DNA of 64,000 bases from Tengunoibacter tsumagoiensis. GTDB taxonomy: Bacteria > Chloroflexota > Ktedonobacteria > Ktedonobacterales > Ktedonobacteraceae. Of this stretch, positions 59,966-64,000 are shown one piece after another. A program made the position numbers and the translations under genes. The stretch covers positions 4,587,001-4,651,000 of the forward strand of contig NZ_BIFR01000001.1 in the NCBI RefSeq assembly GCF_003967535.1, read 5' to 3'. Every line of letters starts with the position of its first letter. The stretch's first letter is position 1. The notes below the pieces were generated by a model. That model made no database searches. It saw nothing but the letters and a program-made list of their open reading frames with translations, and had not been told where the DNA came from.

Positions 59966-61360
59966 ATGAAGCATACACCAGGCACGCAAGACCCTGCATC
60001 CCCGCACGCCAATGTCTCCCTTCAAGAGCAGATGATCGCCGTGTTTCAACACCTGCTGAACGATACCAACGCCCTCTCAGCACGTCCTTCCAAACGTGGG
60101 CGCCCTCCTGTGCTGCCCCCACTGCAGTTGTGGCTCGCCCTGCTGATGGGGATGTTCCAGGCGAAGACCAGTTTTCGCGATATCTGGCGGTTGCTCATTC
60201 TGAGCCCTCTGGGGACCTTTCCAGCTGTTCAGATGACCTACGAAGGCATGCGAAAACGCCTGGTCTCTCTGGGATCGGCAACCCTTCAAGAGGTCTATGA
60301 CCATGTGCGTCTGGTGCTCGCTCAACGAGACCGGCCTGCCGCTCGCTCCGCACTCCCCCTGGCCTCCTTTGCCACCGAGATTGTCGCCCTGGACGAAACC
60401 ACCCTGCACACCCTCAAACGACTCACCAGCGACCTCAAAGAGCTCCCACCCAACGATCCCCATCTCATCGTGGGAAAATTGGCCGGTCTGTTCGATCTTC
60501 GACGCCAACAATGGCGCTGCCTTCAGTTGCGCACCGATGTGTTCGCCTCCTGTTCAACCGGGGCGGCGATGCTCTTAGAGGGCTTACCACGGGCCAGTTT
60601 GATTCTGGCCGATCTGGGCTATTTTGGCTTTGCCTGGCTGGATTCTCTCACTGATGCAGGCTATTCGTATCTTTCTCGCTTGCGAGAAAATGGAACCTAT
60701 GAGATCAAACATATTCTCTACCACGATGAGGAACAGCAGGTCCTGGATGCGATCGTGTGGTTAGGCGCCTATCGTGCAGATCGGGCTGCTCATGCGGTGC
60801 GGCTGGTTCAATTTGAACTGCACGGCAAACGCTACCAGTACATCACGAATGTGCTTGATCCTCTGGTCCTCCCGATCCTGGAAATCGCACAATTGTATGC
60901 ACGTCGATGGGATATTGAACTGATGTTTAAGCTGCTCAAAAGGGATGTGGGGATCCGCATCTGGTGGGCAGCCAGACCAGAACTGGTCGAGATCCAGCTC
61001 TGGATTGCTCTGATTCTGGCTCAGATCGTCTGTGCCTTGCGCTTCGATCTTGCAGAACAAGCCAACGTCGATCTCTTTGATGTCTCGTTGCCTCTCCTGA
61101 TCAAAGTGCTCGGGGGTCTCAAAACGTCGTCGTCTCCGCTGCTGCAAGAACTGGTGACGCATGGTCGTGCCTGGGGGGTCATTCGACCTCATCGGCGTCA
61201 TACGATCCTGGTGCCTGCCCTCAAACCCCATGGGTATCGCCCTCTGCCCGAAGGGATGGTGCTGCGACGAGCACCGCGCTATGGCTGTCGACATCGGCAT
61301 CCACGAAAACAGGCGTTTCTTCCACGGTACCAAGATCGGTTTCTCATAGATTCGCCCTGA
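59966..61360 (+). CDS. IS4-family transposase
   Basis: DDE transposase of 464 residues. Asp about 143 (VALDETTLHTLK), Asp about 216 (LILADLGYFGF) and Glu about 318 in YARRWDIELMFKLLK form the triad; the last is the exact Y-x2-R-x3-E-x6-K signature of the IS4 family. The N-terminal region includes the basic RPSKRGRPP. AGGAG lies 10 nt before the ATG within a hairpin. No frameshift or stop is seen. Base composition is visibly richer in G and C than in the neighbouring AT-rich spacer. Confidence 0.95.
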   Translation: MKHTPGTQDPASPHANVSLQEQMIAVFQHLLNDTNALSARPSKRGRPPVLPPLQLWLALLMGMFQAKTSFRDIWRLLILSPLGTFPAVQMTYEGMRKRLVSLGSATLQEVYDHVRLVLAQRDRPAARSALPLASFATEIVALDETTLHTLKRLTSDLKELPPNDPHLIVGKLAGLFDLRRQQWRCLQLRTDVFASCSTGAAMLLEGLPRASLILADLGYFGFAWLDSLTDAGYSYLSRLRENGTYEIKHILYHDEEQQVLDAIVWLGAYRADRAAHAVRLVQFELHGKRYQYITNVLDPLVLPILEIAQLYARRWDIELMFKLLKRDVGIRIWWAARPELVEIQLWIALILAQIVCALRFDLAEQANVDLFDVSLPLLIKVLGGLKTSSSPLLQELVTHGRAWGVIRPHRRHTILVPALKPHGYRPLPEGMVLRRAPRYGCRHRHPRKQAFLPRYQDRFLIDSP

Positions 61361-61525
61361 GGCTTGCGCTGTCAACGAAACGAAGCCCCCATGACCATGG
61401 GCCTTTGTGGCCTTTCCGGAAGGAGCAAAAGCGAGAAAAGCAGCGAGAAAACCGTAAAACAAGCACTGCTTGCCTGATGATCGATGATTTCCTGTGGTCT
61501 GCTCTTTCTGGGCGAGCGAGAACGG

Positions 61526-61549
61526 CCTCTTGTTTTGGGAAACAAGAGG
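61526..61549 (+). terminator. hairpin near the right end of the IS
   Basis: CCTCTTGTTT (61526-61535) and AAACAAGAGG (61540-61549) form a perfect 10-bp stem with loop TGGG. It could end the transposase transcript or block outside transcription. Confidence 0.55.
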
Positions 61550-61625
61550 AGACTCCTGGCATCCCATCCTCGCTGCGATCCATTCTCTTTTTCATTTAGT
61601 TGTACCGGATGCCATTCATGATGGC

Positions 61626-61990
61626 CACGGTAACCCACTCCATCCTCTTCCACCCTCTCACCGTGGTAACCTATTCCATCCTCTTCCACCCTCTCACCGT
61701 GGTAACCTATTCCATCCTCTTCCACCCTCTCACCGTGGTAACCTATTCCATCCTCTTCCACCCTCATCACCGTGGTAACCTATTCCATCCTCTTCCACCC
61801 TCTCACCACGGTAACCCACTCCACCCTCTTCCACCCTCATCACCGTGGTAACCTATTCCATCCTCTTCCACCCTCATCGCCTTGTTAACCCACTTCACCA
61901 CGTTCCACTCTCATCATCTCCTCGGGTACTCATCCCACCCTCTTCCACCCTCATAATCACCTTGGGAACCCATTCCACCCTCATAATCAC
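61626..61990. repeat. tandem array, 36-37-bp unit, about ten copies with decay
   Basis: Units containing GGTAACCTATTCCATCC and TCTTCCACCCTCTCACC start near 61629, 61665, 61701, 61737, 61774, 61810 and 61847; later units (from 61884) are degenerate. Spacing is 36 or 37 bp because CTCA alternates with CATCA. The pyrimidine-rich strand is the plus strand. There are no unique spacers, so it is not a CRISPR array. The array begins immediately after the IS-split hairpin element. Confidence 0.9.
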
Positions 61991-62034
61991 TATAAAAAAG
62001 CATGCTCTACCACCCCCCTTCATTCCTGCGCACA

Positions 62035-62127
62035 CCATAATAATGGGCCCGACACCCTCATGCAACAAATTCACCTTTACAAGCGATTTATCGCACAAAC
62101 GTGTCGGGCCCATCATTCATGATGGCC
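62035..62127 (+). repeat. dispersed hairpin element, copy 3
   Basis: ATGGGCCCGACAC (62043-62055) and GTGTCGGGCCCAT (62101-62113) are a perfect 13-bp inverted repeat around a 45-nt centre containing GCGATTTATCGC (62083-62094). The right end CATTCATGATGGCC matches the other copies. It is followed by a single degenerate repeat unit (to about 62165). The remaining bases to 62223 show no gene. Confidence 0.8.
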
Positions 62128-62223
62128 GTCGTAGCCTACCCACCATGTTCAACTCTTCTGACCACTACGCGAAATGCTCCACGGCTCTAGTCTTATCTTG
62201 CTTCATTCTGGACGCACACGCCC

Positions 62224-63030
62224 TCATGAGCGACGTGGACCCTCATAACCAAGGGCACGCTTCCTGCGCTGACTAAAGTACATGTAGCCTATGCAACCAG
62301 CTAAACAGAGAACGATACCCAGACCCATTCGCCCACCTATAGTGCTCATGTCAAAGATGAAAAACATCGATTGCATAAACCCGAATGGATCAGCCTTCGT
62401 CGTCTGTGAGGCTGCTGGCGCTTTCGCAGGATCGGGCTTCAAGGACGGCTCATTCTTCTGATTATGTGTAGGAGAGTCAGCGTTTGCCTGATCATCTTCA
62501 TCTCCCTGAGCCGCTGTGGTGGCCGTACTACGAAAGACTGGAGTCAACGAGTCCGGTGCTTTACCAATCGTATGGGGCTCGTTATTTGCACTATGCTGTT
62601 GAGCATATGTCTGAGATGCAGTACTCGTGCTCGCCATAGTGTGAACTGAAGTTGCTGGCAACAACAGCCCTGATAGGATAAAGCAGATCCCAATGACCGC
62701 TACCAGACTGCTCGCAACCCGCATAGCTGTAACCACTCCAGTTAAGCCACGCCTGGATCGCTTCTCCTCTAAAGAGACAATAGTAGATGTTTTTTGCACA
62801 GACAAGGGGGCAACGGCAGTTGTGGTGGGCAACACGAACGATCGGGGAAGCACAGGCTGTGGTAAGGCACGCAGCAAAGAGACGGTCTGTCTCAGGTCAG
62901 CCAGTTCTTGCTGACACTGTCCGCACGTGTCTACATGTGCTTTGCACTCTGTCAGTTCTTCATCTATGAGCTGGTGATCGAGAAATGCCGAGAGTTGCTC
63001 AGTTGTCAGGTGCCGATCAGATTGTGTCAA
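62224..63030 (-). CDS. anti-sigma factor with zinc finger (zf-HC2) and membrane anchor
   Basis: About 268 residues. The N-terminal anti-sigma domain has LSAFLDHQLIDEELTECKAH then VDTCGQCQQEL, the His-x3-Cys-x2-Cys zinc site. A membrane segment (SSLVAVIGICFILSGLLLPA) leads to an extracellular Ser/Thr/Pro-rich region, and a second hydrophobic segment near the C-terminus (GLGIVLCLAGCIGYMYF) precedes a basic tail. TTG 63030 is chosen because GGGAG lies 7 nt upstream, 19 nt after the sigma-factor stop; an upstream open frame to 63141 would overlap that gene. It should bind and hold its co-transcribed sigma factor at the membrane until a signal arrives. Confidence 0.83.
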   Translation of the reverse strand: MTQSDRHLTTEQLSAFLDHQLIDEELTECKAHVDTCGQCQQELADLRQTVSLLRALPQPVLPRSFVLPTTTAVAPLSVQKTSTIVSLEEKRSRRGLTGVVTAMRVASSLVAVIGICFILSGLLLPATSVHTMASTSTASQTYAQQHSANNEPHTIGKAPDSLTPVFRSTATTAAQGDEDDQANADSPTHNQKNEPSLKPDPAKAPAASQTTKADPFGFMQSMFFIFDMSTIGGRMGLGIVLCLAGCIGYMYFSQRRKRALGYEGPRRS

Positions 63031-63049
63031 AGGTCTACTCCCAATTATG

Positions 63050-63694
63050 CTATGACTCGTTATTACTATTGGTGAGACGATAATCACGTGGCAAAAGTTC
63101 CCGATGTTCCAATAAGAAGTTTCGCAAACGAGCACGCCCACGCGAGATACGCGAGCGCACTGTCCCCAATGTGGTCTGCGTAACCTGAGCTACTTCTTCG
63201 TAAGCCAGGCCCTGAATATCACAAAGGATCACTGCTGAGCGCTGATCCAGTGGAAGTTGCTGCAAAGCCGTCTGTAAAAGCTCTTGTAGTTCTCGTGTTA
63301 AGAGGTTCTCCTCTGGATTTCCTTCCGCACCGGTCGCCGCCAGAACCCCCAGCAGGGCGCTGCTATGTGTCTCATCATCTTCTGTCAGAGCCTCTAATGA
63401 ATCCGCTGGCTGCCTCTGTACACGCCGCCAGTGGTCACAGGCCATATTTGAACCGATCCTTAGCAACCAGGCACGAAAAGATGAGCCACCACGATAGCTT
63501 TTGATGGCACGAAAAGCCGCAATAAAAGCGTCTTGCGTTACGTCAGCCGCTGTATCAGCATTGCCAAGCAAGCGAAAGACAGTGCTATACATGGTCTGCT
63601 GATACTGTAAGACTATTTCATTGAAAGCATCGATGTCTCCTCGCTGGCTACGGTCGATGAGCTTTTCCTCGTCGTCTCGCGCAAGCTTGTTCAT
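63050..63694 (-). CDS. ECF-type RNA polymerase sigma factor
   Basis: A 214-residue sigma factor. Region 2 contains FNEIVLQYQQTMYSTVFRLL and AADVTQDAFIAAFRAIKSY then FRAWLLRIGSNMACDHWRR; region 4 has LPLDQRSAVILCDIQGLAYE then AQVTQTTLGTVRSRISRGRA. Length and absence of regions 1 and 3 fit ECF (RpoE-like) factors. It is followed by its anti-sigma gene. No clear autoregulatory promoter was found in the upstream 300 bp. The regulon is unknown; envelope stress is a common role for such pairs. Confidence 0.92.
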   Translation of the reverse strand: MNKLARDDEEKLIDRSQRGDIDAFNEIVLQYQQTMYSTVFRLLGNADTAADVTQDAFIAAFRAIKSYRGGSSFRAWLLRIGSNMACDHWRRVQRQPADSLEALTEDDETHSSALLGVLAATGAEGNPEENLLTRELQELLQTALQQLPLDQRSAVILCDIQGLAYEEVAQVTQTTLGTVRSRISRGRARLRNFLLEHRELLPRDYRLTNSNNES

Positions 63695-63961
63695 GCACGC
63701 CTGCCTCTCTTCTCTCCATTTGGTTTAGTGTAGCATATTTTGAGAATTTCTACTATTATTTCCCTGCTTCTACCAGCCTCTGCATTACTCTTCCATTCCT
63801 CTCTGTTTCGATCCTCTTCTCAAGTAGTTTGCACCGAAAGAGGTTATGCTATCGAACAAAGAGACAGTGATGTGATACACTAACAGCGAAAACTTTCTAC
63901 GCAATCACCCCACGCACCAATGCTGGCTCTCGCAAAGCATGGTTGACGCAGGGTGGTTTGC
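63695..63961. other. divergent intergenic region
   Basis: AT-rich near the sigma-factor start; no gene or strong promoter recognised. AGGGTGG at 63949-63955 is a possible ribosome site for the gene that begins at the window edge. Confidence 0.35.
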
Positions 63962-64000
63962 ATGTCAATTCCTTTTAGTAGCACACTCGAGGATAGATAT
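63962..64000 (+). CDS. start of a gene cut by the window edge
   Basis: An ATG at 63962 opens a frame to the last base, giving MSIPFSSTLEDRY. AGGGTGG lies 6 nt upstream. The ending LEDRY resembles the residues just before the glycine loop of bacterial Ser/Thr kinases, but thirteen residues are too few to assign it. Confidence 0.35.
   Translation, partial: MSIPFSSTLEDRY

Larger units (their letters stand above)
59866..61611 (+). mobile_element. complete IS4-family insertion sequence, 1746 bp
   Basis: Terminal inverted repeats are CATCTGGTACAACTAAAT (59866-59883) and, inverted at 61594-61611, CATCCGGTACAACTAAAT: 17 of 18 identical. The 9-mer CCATTCATG flanks it directly on both sides (59857-59865 and 61612-61620), a perfect target-site duplication. 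CAT ends and a 9-bp duplication suit IS4-family elements. One transposase gene is intact, so the element may be active. The 250 bp between gene and right end hold only a terminator hairpin. Confidence 0.92.

Noticed and set aside
60761..61567. Minus-strand frame opposite the transposase
   Set aside because: Antisense to the catalytic Y-x2-R-x3-E-x6-K region; no independent support.
61626..61990. Possible CRISPR array
   Set aside because: The 36-37-bp units are directly adjacent with no unique spacers, and no cas genes are in the window.

Overview
The window looks like chromosomal DNA from a Chloroflexota bacterium of the Ktedonobacteria type. This is inferred from the mix of protein families and moderate base composition, not from any marker gene: a Ser/Thr kinase with zinc ribbons, SHOCT/DUF4097 envelope proteins, an XRE-TPR regulator, SRPBCC proteins with long charged tails, an IS4-type transposase and minisatellite arrays. 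Recognisable sigma70-type promoters, Shine-Dalgarno sites and intrinsic terminators occur throughout. One tRNA gene (Arg, anticodon TCT) is present; there is no rRNA and no CRISPR array.

Layout. 1-3.5 kb: a plus-strand operon for assimilatory sulfite (or nitrite) reduction with two siroheme-synthesis genes. 3.5-9.5 kb: a small secondary-metabolism locus on the minus strand (alpha/beta-hydrolase-fold protein, ketosynthase alpha, chain-length-factor-like ketosynthase beta, FAD monooxygenase) with a divergent SnoaL-like cyclase. 9.6-14.5 kb: a complete minus-strand branched-chain amino-acid type ABC importer (livJHMGF order). 15.4-25 kb: an orphan chemoreceptor-like protein, uracil-DNA glycosylase, a drug-efflux MFS protein, a gluconokinase-like kinase, an FAH-family enzyme, sufB and the tRNA. 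25.2-33.4 kb: an MFS exporter with an ArsR-type regulator, two paralogous SRPBCC proteins, a histidine kinase and a Gfo/Idh oxidoreductase.

33.4-47 kb: a tandem repeat plus hairpin element, an XRE-TPR regulator, a GNAT acetyltransferase, two orphan ABC ATPases (one with an AbrB-like tail), a DUF2089/SHOCT/DUF4097 operon, an aldo/keto reductase, a Mop/TOBE protein, a hydrolase-like pseudoenzyme, and a kinase/zinc-ribbon/pseudokinase protein. 46.8-58.7 kb: ribosomal protein L31, a processive glycosyltransferase, DUF1385, a dual-specificity phosphatase, a Cof-type HAD phosphatase, a large secreted beta-propeller protein, an HD phosphohydrolase, a TPR protein and an HtrA protease. 58.8-64 kb: a seven-helix membrane protein, an IS4-family insertion sequence, a second minisatellite, an ECF sigma/anti-sigma pair and the first codons of another gene.

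Most unusual features: (1) a hairpin element of about 90 nt with a GCGATTTATCGC core occurs three times; the same end abuts 35-37 bp tandem repeat units each time, and one copy is split by the IS with a 9-bp target duplication. (2) A ketosynthase/chain-length-factor pair typical of aromatic polyketide pathways, with no acyl carrier protein in view and a hydrolase neighbour lacking its catalytic Ser and His. (3) Two adjacent SRPBCC proteins sharing repeated Asp-Pro-Met motifs. (4) An envelope-type operon in which all three proteins carry the same short SHOCT-like motif.
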